From: Desulfuromonadaceae bacterium
Lineage (GTDB): Bacteria; Desulfobacterota; Desulfuromonadia; Geobacterales; Pseudopelobacteraceae
Reading direction: 5' to 3'
Assembly (NCBI GenBank): GCA_028683435.1
Contig: JAQUIG010000004.1
Coordinates: forward strand, 62,001 to 126,000
Length of the DNA: 64,000 nucleotides
Shown here: positions 44,796-52,487 of the stretch, in pieces
Layout of the letters: the number at the start of each line of letters is the position of its first letter
How positions within the stretch are numbered: position 1 is the stretch's first letter
Translations under genes and position numbers: made by a program
The notes under the pieces: generated by a model
Told to the model about the DNA's origin: nothing
The model's input: the letters and a program-made list of their open reading frames with translations, nothing else
The model's database searches: none

Positions 44796-46172
44796 TTAAG
44801 CTTTTGCGGGACGCCTTTTCTGTTGGGGGAGGGGCAGGCCAAATGTTTTTATTTTGCGGTAGAGAGTGGTCTTGTGGATACCGAGTTCACGAGATGCTGC
44901 GGCACCGTCAAAGCGGTTTCTTTCCAGCGCTGCTATAATGCTCTGTTCTTCTGCGCTACGGACCACCGCTTCCAGACTGTTGGAATCTACAAAAATCTGG
45001 CTGGTGCCGGTCAGTTCAACCGGCAAATATTCCTGACCGATCAATTTTGACCGGCACAGCACAAATGCCCGTTCTACAACATTCTCGAGTTCGCGTACAT
45101 TGCCTGGCCAATTATGCGCCATCAGCAGTGAATATGCACCGGCGGTAAATCCTCTGATATTTTTATGCTGGGCTCTATTGAAATGCTCTATGAAATATTC
45201 GACCAAAAGCGGTATATCTTCTTTCCGTTTGCGAAGTGGCGGAATTTCGAGTGAGAAGACGTTTATTCGATAGTAAAGATCCTGACGAAATTCACCATTT
45301 TTTACCATTTCGGCCAGATTACGGTTGGTGGCTACGATGATACGTGCTGAACTCTTTTCGCTGTGAGTTGACCCGAGTGGCTCGTAGGTTTGTTCCTGGA
45401 GCACTCGCAGAAGCCTCACTTGTAAGGCCATGCTGATTTCTCCAATTTCATCAAGAAATAACGTTCCACCCTGGGCAAGAGCAAAACGCCCAGGTTTGTC
45501 GATATTAGCCCCGGTAAAAGCGCCTTTTTTATAGCCGAACAGCTCGGACTCCAGCAGAGTATCAGGTAAAGCTCCGCAATTGACCGCTATAAAAGGTTTT
45601 TGCGAACGCGAACTCATGCCGTGAATCGCCTTGGCTAAAAGCTCCTTGCCGGTTCCCGTTTCACCCTGAATAAGCACATTGGTCATACTGGCTGCCAAAG
45701 ACGGCACCATGTCAAAAACCGGCCTCATCATCTGGCTGTGGCTGATAAGGTCACCAATCCAGAAACGTCCTTCGAGTTCCTTTCTGAGAGCCACAATTTC
45801 ACTCAAATCACGAAAAGTTTCGGCTCCACCGATGACTTTCCCGTATTCATCGTGGAGAACAGCGGTAGAAACACTGACAGGGATACGTTCCCCATCGGCA
45901 TCAATGATATATCCGGATTTATTAATGAGCGGTTTTCCGTTTTTGAGAGTCAGCCGAAGGGCACATTCAGCCTCGCACATGCTGGATTTAAACACCTCGG
46001 AACATAGCTTCCCCAATGCTTCTCCACGCGGTATTCCGGTGATCGCTTCAGCAGCGCGGTTGAAAGAGGTAACACGCCAGTTTTGGTTAACCGTGAAAAC
46101 TCCGTCGGAGATACTTTCCAAGATAGCACTGGTTGGGGCGAAAAGAATATTATCACTATTTTTATCAACCAT
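44796..46172 (-). CDS. PAS-containing sigma-54-dependent transcriptional activator
   Basis: 458 residues from ATG 46172 with GAGGG upstream. A PAS domain (about 10-125) with a C-x-x-x-C pair precedes the AAA+ domain: Walker A G-E-T-G-T-G-K-E, the sigma-54 contact loop G-A-F-T-G-A (intact) and R-finger region. It ends with a Fis-type helix-turn-helix ([14 protein letters not shown]). No receiver, so sensing is probably direct through PAS. It resembles the cognate regulator (DVU2106-like) of ORP operons. Confidence 0.9.
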   Translation of the reverse strand: MVDKNSDNILFAPTSAILESISDGVFTVNQNWRVTSFNRAAEAITGIPRGEALGKLCSEVFKSSMCEAECALRLTLKNGKPLINKSGYIIDADGERIPVSVSTAVLHDEYGKVIGGAETFRDLSEIVALRKELEGRFWIGDLISHSQMMRPVFDMVPSLAASMTNVLIQGETGTGKELLAKAIHGMSSRSQKPFIAVNCGALPDTLLESELFGYKKGAFTGANIDKPGRFALAQGGTLFLDEIGEISMALQVRLLRVLQEQTYEPLGSTHSEKSSARIIVATNRNLAEMVKNGEFRQDLYYRINVFSLEIPPLRKRKEDIPLLVEYFIEHFNRAQHKNIRGFTAGAYSLLMAHNWPGNVRELENVVERAFVLCRSKLIGQEYLPVELTGTSQIFVDSNSLEAVVRSAEEQSIIAALERNRFDGAAASRELGIHKTTLYRKIKTFGLPLPQQKRRPAKA

Positions 46173-46230
46173 GAAGCCCTCGCAAATCGTCATTCAAGTG
46201 CTACTTGATAAGGTAAAACCTTCAGCAATA

Positions 46231-46284
46231 TGTGTATATGCACAAAAATATAATACAAGAATATGAATGTCAATATGTATATTG
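46231..46284 (-). promoter_or_regulatory. Sigma-70-type promoter with palindromic operator, sigma-54 activator gene
   Basis: On the minus strand: TTGACA (46273-46268), 17 bp, TATTTT (46250-46245), then TGTGCATATACACA (46244-46231). A further inverted repeat CAATAT-AC-ATATTG covers the -35 side (46271-46284). It would repress the activator gene 59 bp downstream. Confidence 0.75.
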
Positions 46285-46427
46285 TTGAAAATTAGGATAG
46301 GAGCGCAAACAAGAAAGGATCAATATAAGCTTGATGCGCTACTTTTTTCATAGTTGCAAAACGTAGTTCAATAGGATACCAAGTTAATTTAGAGTGCCTT
46401 CAACCTTATGCAGTCAAAGAGGCTCAC

Positions 46428-47828
46428 ATGGAAAAAATACCTTCAATTCACCGTCTGTTTATGAATCGATTTGTTCCGGCATTGTTGGCCTATATCAGCG
46501 CTATGCTGTTTTTATTTTATACGGCCGAGTCAATCCATAAAGACTTTCTGGCAGAGATAGGCGTACATTCTGACAACGAAATGTTGAGCCAACTGCACCA
46601 GCATCAGTTAGATTCGCTTGTTCCAATTGGTGTGTTACTTTTTTTACTCACAATGGCGGTCTGTATTCTCTCTTCTATTACCCGTAGAAATTTGTTCGCC
46701 AGTGATGCAGAACAGCAGGAACATCTGTATAAAATTCAGCTGCTGCTCGACTCAACCCAGGAGGGAATTTACGGTGCTGACCATAATGGCCGCTGCACTT
46801 TGGCTAATAAGGCTTGCGCCACATTATTGGGATATGATTCACCTAATGAACTGCTGGGGCAGCCAATGCATGACCTTATGCATCACACCAGACCTGACGG
46901 CAGTCCGTATCCTGCAGAAGAATGTTCAGCCCATAAAATGAGTGAAACCGGCGTAGTAGGAGTCATTGAAAACGAACTGTTCTGGCGCAAAGACGGCAGT
47001 TCCTTTCCGGTGTCATATAGTGTCCTCCCGATGCGGGACGGTGAACACGCTGTCGGTATGGTCTGTAGTTTTACCGATATCACCGATAAGCTGCAGGTTG
47101 AAGAGCAGTTGCGTCAAGCCCAAAAGATGGAGGCTGTTGGGCAACTCTCGGGCGGTATCGCCCATGATTTTAACAACATTCTTCAGATTGTTTCCAATAA
47201 CACCCGCTTTGTCATGGAAAAATACGATAAAACTGATCCGATATACAGCAGTCTTGAAGAGATGCTGACGGCAGTGGAACGCGGCTCGAACATGACCCGC
47301 AGCATGCTGGCTTTCAGTCGCAAACAATTTATGCGGATACGCCCTATAGAACTTAACAAGCTGCTGACCGATGCTCTGCTACTGGGACAAAAACTTATAC
47401 CAAAGCAGCTTCATCTTGAATTCGTGCCATGCCAGGAACCGTTGAACGTTGTTGCCGACAGCACCCTGGTGCAGCAGATCCTCTTCAACCTGCTGACCAA
47501 TGCACGAGACGCCATGCCTGATCGTGGCACCATTACCATAGCCACCAGACTTGCAAATGCAAGCCCCGAACTTTTGGCGCTCCACCACTGTTCTCATCAA
47601 GGTCTGTTTGCCCAACTAACCGTTTCAGATCATGGTTGTGGCATTCCGGAAGGCATCCGCAAAAATATCTTCGAACCGTTCTTTACAACAAAAGAGGTGG
47701 GGCAAGGGACAGGTCTGGGGCTTTCCATGGTTTTTGGCACCGTGCAGCAGCATGGTGGCTTTGTCACCGTAGCCTCCAAGCCTGGAGAAGGCACAACTTT
47801 CGCAGTTTATCTCCCTATCCGCTCTTAA
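46428..47828 (+). CDS. PAS sensor histidine kinase
   Basis: 466 residues, AAGAGG before the ATG. Two membrane segments (about 14-35 and 63-86) bound a short periplasmic loop, followed by a PAS domain (about 105-220), the HisKA motif G-G-I-A-H-D-F-N-N-I-L and HATPase (D-H-G-C-G-I-P, G-T-G-L-G-L-S-M-V). H-D-F-N-N kinases commonly belong to the NtrB-like HisKA group. No response regulator is adjacent; the incomplete NtrC-type regulator at the right edge is one possible partner. Confidence 0.9.
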   Translation: MEKIPSIHRLFMNRFVPALLAYISAMLFLFYTAESIHKDFLAEIGVHSDNEMLSQLHQHQLDSLVPIGVLLFLLTMAVCILSSITRRNLFASDAEQQEHLYKIQLLLDSTQEGIYGADHNGRCTLANKACATLLGYDSPNELLGQPMHDLMHHTRPDGSPYPAEECSAHKMSETGVVGVIENELFWRKDGSSFPVSYSVLPMRDGEHAVGMVCSFTDITDKLQVEEQLRQAQKMEAVGQLSGGIAHDFNNILQIVSNNTRFVMEKYDKTDPIYSSLEEMLTAVERGSNMTRSMLAFSRKQFMRIRPIELNKLLTDALLLGQKLIPKQLHLEFVPCQEPLNVVADSTLVQQILFNLLTNARDAMPDRGTITIATRLANASPELLALHHCSHQGLFAQLTVSDHGCGIPEGIRKNIFEPFFTTKEVGQGTGLGLSMVFGTVQQHGGFVTVASKPGEGTTFAVYLPIRS

Positions 47829-47834
47829 AATGCT

Positions 47835-47869
47835 TATAAAACATTCGGCCACGCAATGTTTTATATTTT
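47835..47869 (+). terminator. Terminator of the PAS histidine kinase gene
   Basis: TATAAAACATT (47835-47845) and AATGTTTTATA (47855-47865) form a perfect 11-bp stem, followed by TTTTC. It ends the kinase transcript. The rest of 47870-48094 is AT-rich and without a gene; it may contain activator sites for the sigma-54 promoter that follows. Confidence 0.78.
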
Positions 47870-48094
47870 CTAATTCCCTGCATGAATCTACAATACAGAT
47901 GATAGCTAATGGGTATGATGTCTAAACTGTATCATATCAGATTGTTATGCACGTTCACCCATTTATCTCCCCTTCAGCTGCATATAAATTCCATACATAT
48001 ATTAATCAAACAATACGCCCGTAATTAGGAGATGAATATAAATTGTCTTTTATATATCAGCCTGTTAGGTTTTGTTTGTGGTCCGTATAAAACT

Positions 48095-48110
48095 TGGCAC
48101 CTTTCATGCT
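48095..48110 (+). promoter_or_regulatory. Sigma-54 promoter, cassette A
   Basis: TGGCACCTTTCATGCT fits TGGCAC-N5-TTGCW with GG and GC ten bases apart. It is 45 bp before the small membrane protein gene that begins cassette A. Confidence 0.85.
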
Positions 48111-48154
48111 TGTGATCAAGGCATGAACATAACGCTGGATGAAAGGAGTAAATC

Positions 48155-48391
48155 ATGAAAACAAATATTATAAAAATCGTTATAGCACTTTCAGCCGCCT
48201 GCGCGGCATCGGCATTTGCAGCCACCACAGGGGCTGCTGGAGAAGGGAGTGGGCCGCTGGTTTGGTTTTTTATCGGATTCGGAGTGCTGGTAGTCATGTT
48301 GCAGGCGGTGCCGGCTGTAATACTGTTTGTTTCGATGTTGAGAGGGGTGTTTTCTGTTGCTGACAAAGCATCCCATGTGCCGAAGGTATGA
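48155..48391 (+). CDS. Small membrane protein with Q-x-(I/V)-P motif (cassette A, first)
   Basis: 78 residues, AAGGAG before the ATG. Signal-like N-terminus (about 1-22), glycine-rich loop, then one membrane helix: P-L-V-W-F-F-I-G-F-G-V-L-V-V-M-L-Q-A-V-P, then A-V-I-L-F. The Q-A-V-P motif recurs in six other small proteins in the window. Its stop overlaps ATGA with an alternative start of the next gene. Family not recognised. Confidence 0.85.
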   Translation: MKTNIIKIVIALSAACAASAFAATTGAAGEGSGPLVWFFIGFGVLVVMLQAVPAVILFVSMLRGVFSVADKASHVPKV

Positions 48392-48402
48392 GGGAGGTTG
48401 AT

Positions 48403-48789
48403 ATGAACGGTATCCTGATTGCTGGTGAGAATAGGGAGTCCAGTAAGGTTATGGCTGAACTCTGTATTGAAGCCGGATATAACGTAACCGTTACCACCAC
48501 TGCTGCCGGTGTTTTTAACGGGATCTTAAAGAAGACAGCTCGGGTTATTCTTCTGGGCAGCAGTTTTGATGAACTGGCTGCAATTGAACTGATACCACTG
48601 TTGAAAAAGTGCTGTCGTGACTTGGCTATCATCTTAGTGTCAAATGAGGCATCGTTGCCGGTTATCCGCAGACTGCGCAATGAAGGAATATTCTACCACC
48701 TGCTGAAACCGGTACTGCCGGAAGACCGTGAAGAACTTAAACAGGTTGTTGCCTGTGCATTCCAAAATACAAAGAATTGTTATTGCTAA
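48403..48789 (+). CDS. Receiver-like protein lacking the phospho-acceptor Asp (cassette A)
   Basis: 128 residues from ATG 48403, with GGGAGG seven bases upstream. The fold follows a response-regulator receiver: strand 1 G-I-L-I-A-G-E-N-R-E, strand 3 R-V-I-L-L-G-S-S-F-D, strand 4 I-I-L-V-S-N-E, strand 5 F-Y-H-L-L-K-P. The acidic pair is A-G-E and the usual Asp after strand 3 is Gly, while the strand 5 K-P remains. It is probably a phosphorylation-independent adaptor. No output domain. Confidence 0.85.
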   Translation: MNGILIAGENRESSKVMAELCIEAGYNVTVTTTAAGVFNGILKKTARVILLGSSFDELAAIELIPLLKKCCRDLAIILVSNEASLPVIRRLRNEGIFYHLLKPVLPEDREELKQVVACAFQNTKNCYC

Positions 48790-48808
48790 CCACTAAAGGA
48801 GAAATATC

Positions 48809-49072
48809 ATGAAAACGACAACTGTCATTATCAACACCGTAACCGTACTGCTTGCAAGCCTTACTTCTGCCATCGCCTCTGCTGCCCCTGGTGACGTTGA
48901 CACCACCCTTACCTTCAACAGTGGCATTCTAGTGCTGGCCTTTGCCGGTTTTCTGGCCTTGGTAGTAGTTATGCAGGCCATTCCAGCCGTCATTACTCTG
49001 TACACTATGATTAAAACCGCCGCTTCGGAAAGCAGCAAGAGTGAAGTTGCCGACTCGACTACTCATAAGTAA
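48809..49072 (+). CDS. Small membrane protein with Q-x-I-P motif (cassette A, second)
   Basis: 87 residues, AAAGGAG before the ATG. Signal peptide to about 26, a short linker, then F-N-S-G-I-L-V-L-A-F-A-G-F-L-A-L-V-V-V-M, followed by Q-A-I-P-A-V-I-T-L-Y. Closely related to the minus-strand gene at 57824-58087 (same N-S-G-I-L-V-L-A-F-A-G-F-L segment) and more distantly to the other five. Confidence 0.85.
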   Translation: MKTTTVIINTVTVLLASLTSAIASAAPGDVDTTLTFNSGILVLAFAGFLALVVVMQAIPAVITLYTMIKTAASESSKSEVADSTTHK

Positions 49073-49092
49073 TAAATACGGAGGACAGTACC

Positions 49093-49263
49093 ATGCTAGA
49101 CATCTTAAATTCTGTAGGATACGTAAAGTCAGTATTCACTCTGGTGGATTTCTACCAGTACATCAAAGCGGTTGAATATCTGATCTGCCTCGCCTTTTTT
49201 GTCAGCTTTCCGGCATTCTACAGATATCTGAACAAAGACCAAAACGGGGAAGTATCGCACTGA
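49093..49263 (+). CDS. 56-residue membrane peptide, V-D-F-Y-Q-Y type (cassette A)
   Basis: ATG 49093 follows GGAGG by seven bases and the frame ends in TGA at 49261-49263. The core V-D-F-Y-Q-Y-I-K-A-V-E-Y-L-I-C-L-A-F-F-V is followed by S-F-P-A-F-Y-R-Y-L-N-K. It has one hydrophobic span with a conserved cysteine. A second copy lies at 51672-51848. Size and topology recall small accessory subunits of cytochrome complexes; family not recognised. Confidence 0.82.
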   Translation: MLDILNSVGYVKSVFTLVDFYQYIKAVEYLICLAFFVSFPAFYRYLNKDQNGEVSH

Positions 49264-49416
49264 AACATACTCACAACACATCCAAAAGGGAGCCTATGAA
49301 AATGGCTCCCTTTTGCGCTCCTGCTACTTTTACCATCGCTAAACTGCAGAGACCTTCTTTCAGTCACTTTAATCCCTTAGCTTTTAAACATATTCTGGAA
49401 ATGGAGATTTAATACC

Positions 49417-49611
49417 TTGATAACTGCCGATAAAACAGTCCTTGAGCTGGTGGATCTGTACCCTGAAACTGAACTGGTTTTTGAACACTACACCCGCATG
49501 GTCGGGGTTTGTATCTGTTGTGAAGCGCTGTTCTGCAGGTTAAGCGAAATTTCCGACCGCTATGAAATTGATTTAGATGAATTGCTAGCCAGGTTGAATA
49601 GTGTCACGTAA
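49417..49611 (+). CDS. DUF1858-like small cysteine protein
   Basis: 64 residues from TTG 49417 with TGGAGA upstream. T-V-L-E-L-V-D-L-Y-P-E-T-E-L-V-F-E-H-Y and the ending Y-E-I-D-L-D-E-L-L-A-R-L match the DUF1858 pattern, with cysteines in V-C-I-C-C-E-A-L-F-C. Many members sit near redox proteins. Function unknown. Confidence 0.72.
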   Translation: MITADKTVLELVDLYPETELVFEHYTRMVGVCICCEALFCRLSEISDRYEIDLDELLARLNSVT

Positions 49612-49734
49612 TAACTCCCGGAGTGAAAAAACAATGCTCTTTAATATACACTTCACTGTTGAAGCCTTTCATGCTACATAAATAAACAGATTATGGCCGA
49701 TGAAATACTCTCACAACTATGAGGAGCTGCTGCT

Positions 49735-50202
49735 ATGAATATCGATATCGCCGGTTTTGGATCACTTAGCCTGAAGTATCTGGTTCTCGACTATAATGGC
49801 ACCATTGCCCGCGATGGTAAACTTTTGTCCAATCTGGACAAGACGTTGGAAGAACTTGCAGGTAAATATTCCATTCACGTGCTGACCGCAGATAGCTGCG
49901 GCACAGCAGCACTGGAACTGGCAGGACTGCCATGCACGGTGCAGATATTTAATGGTGACCTGATAGCTGAACAGAAGGAGCGATATGTTCATGAACTAGG
50001 GGCTGATCATGTCGTCTGTGTCGGTAACGGTGCCAATGACCGGTTGATGTTGAAGGCTTCCCGGCTCGGCATTGCCGTCCTTGAAGGAGAGGGGAGTGCA
50101 GTATCTGCTATCCAACATGCTGATGTCATTGCCAGAAGCATATATGATGCGATGGGTATGTTAATGATTCCACAGCGGATTATCGCCACGCTGCGGGGCT
50201 GA
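49735..50202 (+). CDS. Soluble HAD hydrolase related to P-type ATPase catalytic domain
   Basis: 155 residues, AGGAGC upstream. Motif I is L-D-Y-N-G-T-I-A, then V-L-T-A-D-S (motif II), a lysine in E-Q-K-E-R-Y and V-G-N-G-A-N-D-R (motif IV), as in the soluble P-type-ATPase-like HAD group (COG4087). No membrane or metal-binding part, so it is a phosphatase of unknown substrate. Last intact gene of the unit starting at the cassette A promoter. Confidence 0.85.
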   Translation: MNIDIAGFGSLSLKYLVLDYNGTIARDGKLLSNLDKTLEELAGKYSIHVLTADSCGTAALELAGLPCTVQIFNGDLIAEQKERYVHELGADHVVCVGNGANDRLMLKASRLGIAVLEGEGSAVSAIQHADVIARSIYDAMGMLMIPQRIIATLRG

Positions 50203-50262
50203 TGTCACTATATAAAACGCCACCTAAAGCAGATTATCTCAACTGCCTCGTCAGTTTTAAAG

Positions 50263-50583
50263 GTGGATCGTGATCTATTCGAATTATACCCTTCCCTGAT
50301 GGTTTATGAAAAGACGAAGGCCAGTTTTACTGAACCGGATACCTGTGCCGGCTGCCATCAGGACAAGTATGGCGAATGGCGCGGTTCACTTCACACTCTG
50401 GCTTTGGTCGATCCTGTTTATCAAGGGGAATACAACAAGTCCGTCAAAGCAACGCACGGTGAAGGCCCGAGATTACGGCGTCAGCAAGATACAAACTATG
50501 GCCTCTGTAAAGAGGGTAATTGTGGTCAAAAACCAGATGAAATGATATATGCCATCATTATGTGCTTCCTTCTCCGTCCTTGA
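50263..50583 (+). pseudogene. Truncated multiheme cytochrome c fragment
   Basis: From GTG 50263 the reading frame gives Y-E-K-T-K-A-S-F-T-E-P-D-T-C-A-G-C-H-Q-D-K-Y, then G-E-W-R-G-S-L-H-T-L-A, typical of the start of multiheme cytochromes, with one CxxCH. After about 70 residues the character changes to basic and non-heme sequence and the frame closes with no further CxxCH, and no signal peptide is present. It looks like a decayed N-terminal remnant. Confidence 0.65.
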
Positions 50584-50869
50584 TGGGAGGGTTTTTGGGA
50601 AACTGTTCGCTCAGGGACTCCACTATTCATACTAAAGTTTCATACATACACAAATCGTGTATACGTTCAATATACAGTACTACTTTAGTTTGTAGTAACA
50701 GCCGGTTAAGTGCGTAAAGTCTTCTCAACTGAGTCATTAGAGCTTTGCCGGTGTACTTCTATTTTATACAGTATATACTTAGTAAGGTCATGTTGTTCAA
50801 TAGCTCACTCAGATGCAGAAGCCTATAATAACGGTTATTTGAAGGCGGAGTTTCGTTTGGCGACAATAC

Positions 50870-50885
50870 TGGCACGATGCATGCT
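50870..50885 (+). promoter_or_regulatory. Sigma-54 promoter, cassette B / cytochrome operon
   Basis: TGGCACGATGCATGCT has consensus TGGCACG and a GG-N10-GC spacing, 52 bp before the first gene. An inverted repeat TACTAC-n8-GTAGTA at 50678-50697, about 180 bp upstream, is a candidate activator site. The stretch 50584-50936 has no other convincing gene. Confidence 0.88.
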
Positions 50886-50936
50886 TCAATGCGGATGGGA
50901 TTTTAAACATTTACACGGAAAAGCCAGAGTAAAAGA

Positions 50937-51191
50937 ATGAAAACAATAATTCTGAAAATTATGATCCTGATATTTGCCGGTAGTACAACATCGACTATTG
51001 CCGCAATCAACAGTACTGAGCAGGCTGGCGACGGTATCCTGCTCTGGTTTTTAATCGGCTTTGGTGTTATGGTTCTGCTTTTTCAGCTTGTACCGGCCAT
51101 GGCTATTTTCTGCTCTATGGTGAATAGGTTTTTTTTCAACAAAGCCTCTGAAGCACCCCTTACCGCGCAGAAAGGTAAGAGCAACAAATAG
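50937..51191 (+). CDS. Small membrane protein with Q-x-V-P motif (cassette B)
   Basis: 84 residues. Signal-like start (about 1-23), then D-G-I-L-L-W-F-L-I-G-F-G-V-M-V-L-L-F-Q-L then V-P-A-M. Same arrangement as the cassette A gene at 48155 and the minus-strand gene at 58133. The basic tail ends K-G-K-S-N-K. First gene of the unit that leads into the cytochrome/NrfD genes. Confidence 0.83.
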   Translation: MKTIILKIMILIFAGSTTSTIAAINSTEQAGDGILLWFLIGFGVMVLLFQLVPAMAIFCSMVNRFFFNKASEAPLTAQKGKSNK

Positions 51192-51248
51192 TTTATCAGC
51201 TTTACCGGAGTACAAACACGCTCCCTAAAGAAATAAAGGGGACCAGAC

Positions 51249-51629
51249 ATGCAAGGTGTTTTGATAGCTGATGAAAATGTTGAATCACGGAAGGTGTTGG
51301 CAGACCTCTGTATTGAGGCCGGATACAACGTCATGGTAACGAACTCGGCAGCCAACGTGCTGCATGGAATACTAAAAAAATCGGCGCAGGTAGTTCTGTT
51401 AAGCGATGAATTTGATGAACTGGCAGCAGCAGAGTTGATACCACTCCTGAAAAAATGCAGTCGAGACCTGACTATTATTTTGGTGTCTAATGAAACCTCG
51501 TTGCCAAACATCCGCAAGATGCGAAAAGAAGGGATTTTTTATCACTCATTGAAGCCGATAGACCCGGAAGACAGGGAGGAATTGCGCCAAGTTGTAGCCT
51601 GTGCTTTCGAAAACATGAAAAATACATAA
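51249..51629 (+). CDS. Receiver-like protein with altered phospho-acceptor site (cassette B)
   Basis: 126 residues, AAGGGG before the ATG. G-V-L-I-A-D-E-N-V-E at strand 1 (one acid pair partly restored), V-V-L-L-S-D-E-F-D at strand 3 (Ser in the acceptor place, Asp one residue later), F-Y-H-S-L-K-P at strand 5. Over half of its residues match the cassette A copy. No output domain. Phosphorylation cannot be excluded here, but the standard geometry is lost. Confidence 0.85.
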   Translation: MQGVLIADENVESRKVLADLCIEAGYNVMVTNSAANVLHGILKKSAQVVLLSDEFDELAAAELIPLLKKCSRDLTIILVSNETSLPNIRKMRKEGIFYHSLKPIDPEDREELRQVVACAFENMKNT

Positions 51630-51671
51630 CAGCCGGCAGATTGCCGGCATAGATAAAAGGAGGGTACAGTA

Positions 51672-51848
51672 ATGACGGAGCTTTTAGGTGCAGTTGGGTA
51701 CGTTAAGTCGATTCACACGCTGGTAGATTTTTACCAGTACATCAAAGCGGTTGAATATCTGATCTGCCTCGCTTTCTTTGTGAGCTTTCCGATGTTCTAC
51801 AGGTATCTGAACAAAATCCAGCCTGTGGCAGAAAAGACATCACACTAG
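51672..51848 (+). CDS. 58-residue membrane peptide, V-D-F-Y-Q-Y type (cassette B)
   Basis: ATG 51672 follows AGGAGGG at eight bases. G-Y-V-K-S-I-H-T-L-V-D-F-Y-Q-Y-I-K-A-V-E, then Y-L-I-C-L-A-F-F-V-S-F-P. A 41-nt stretch (51732-51772) is identical to 49153-49193 in the cassette A copy, including third codon positions. It immediately precedes the pentaheme cytochrome, consistent with a small subunit of that complex (inference). Confidence 0.82.
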   Translation: MTELLGAVGYVKSIHTLVDFYQYIKAVEYLICLAFFVSFPMFYRYLNKIQPVAEKTSH

Positions 51849-51925
51849 GAGCAATCAGGTTGCTGTAATCAATGATGGGCATCCCTAAAAAGGGATAGCG
51901 CTATTTTTAAAAAAAGGAGAGGGCT

Positions 51926-52456
51926 ATGTATGCTGTAAAGCGACAGATGGTCATGGCGGCGGTTGGAGCCATGGTGATGCTGGTATCCAGTATTTGCTTC
52001 GGTTCCGGCATTCCGGACAGGATTACCATCAACTCGATTCAGAAGTATTACGACGGTGTTGATTTCAACCATGCTGCACACATTAACAACCTTAAAGATT
52101 GTGGGCTCTGTCACCACCACACCACTGGTGCTCAGGTTTCCGATCCCAACTGTGTCCGCTGTCACAAAAACAGTGGTGCACAAGCGGTTGTCAGCTGCAA
52201 GGGATGCCACTCATCTACACCCTTTTCCCCGGAGGAGCTAAAGCGGCAGAAAGATCAGCATCCGCCGATTTACCATATGGACAAGGTGGGTCTAAAAGGG
52301 GCCTATCACTTGGGCTGCGTTGGTTGCCACCAGAAAATGGGTGCCCCTACCGGTTGCGAGGATTGTCATAAGCGGAACGATAGCGGTAACGGTATCTTTC
52401 ACTCCGGCACGTACGCCCCGAAGACACCGGGCAAGGCAAAATCGTCTCACCACTGA
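51926..52456 (+). CDS. Pentaheme periplasmic c-type cytochrome (class III-like), Cbc-type complex
   Basis: 176 residues, AAGGAGA before the ATG. An N-terminal hydrophobic segment (about 8-25) acts as signal or anchor. Five CxxCH motifs at about 59, 76, 91, 131 and 144, with a C-H-H-H-T run and separate histidines as distal ligands. It opens a three-gene set with the ferredoxin and NrfD genes, as in Geobacter CbcSTU-like quinone:cytochrome complexes, where such a subunit passes electrons to periplasmic carriers. Confidence 0.9.
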   Translation: MYAVKRQMVMAAVGAMVMLVSSICFGSGIPDRITINSIQKYYDGVDFNHAAHINNLKDCGLCHHHTTGAQVSDPNCVRCHKNSGAQAVVSCKGCHSSTPFSPEELKRQKDQHPPIYHMDKVGLKGAYHLGCVGCHQKMGAPTGCEDCHKRNDSGNGIFHSGTYAPKTPGKAKSSHH

Positions 52457-52487
52457 ACCGATATCCACAGGAAGGAGAAAGCGTACC

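Noticed and set aside
50710..50940. Plus-strand 76-residue frame before cassette B
   Set aside because: It contains the sigma-54 promoter and has no family likeness or start signal; treated as regulatory DNA.
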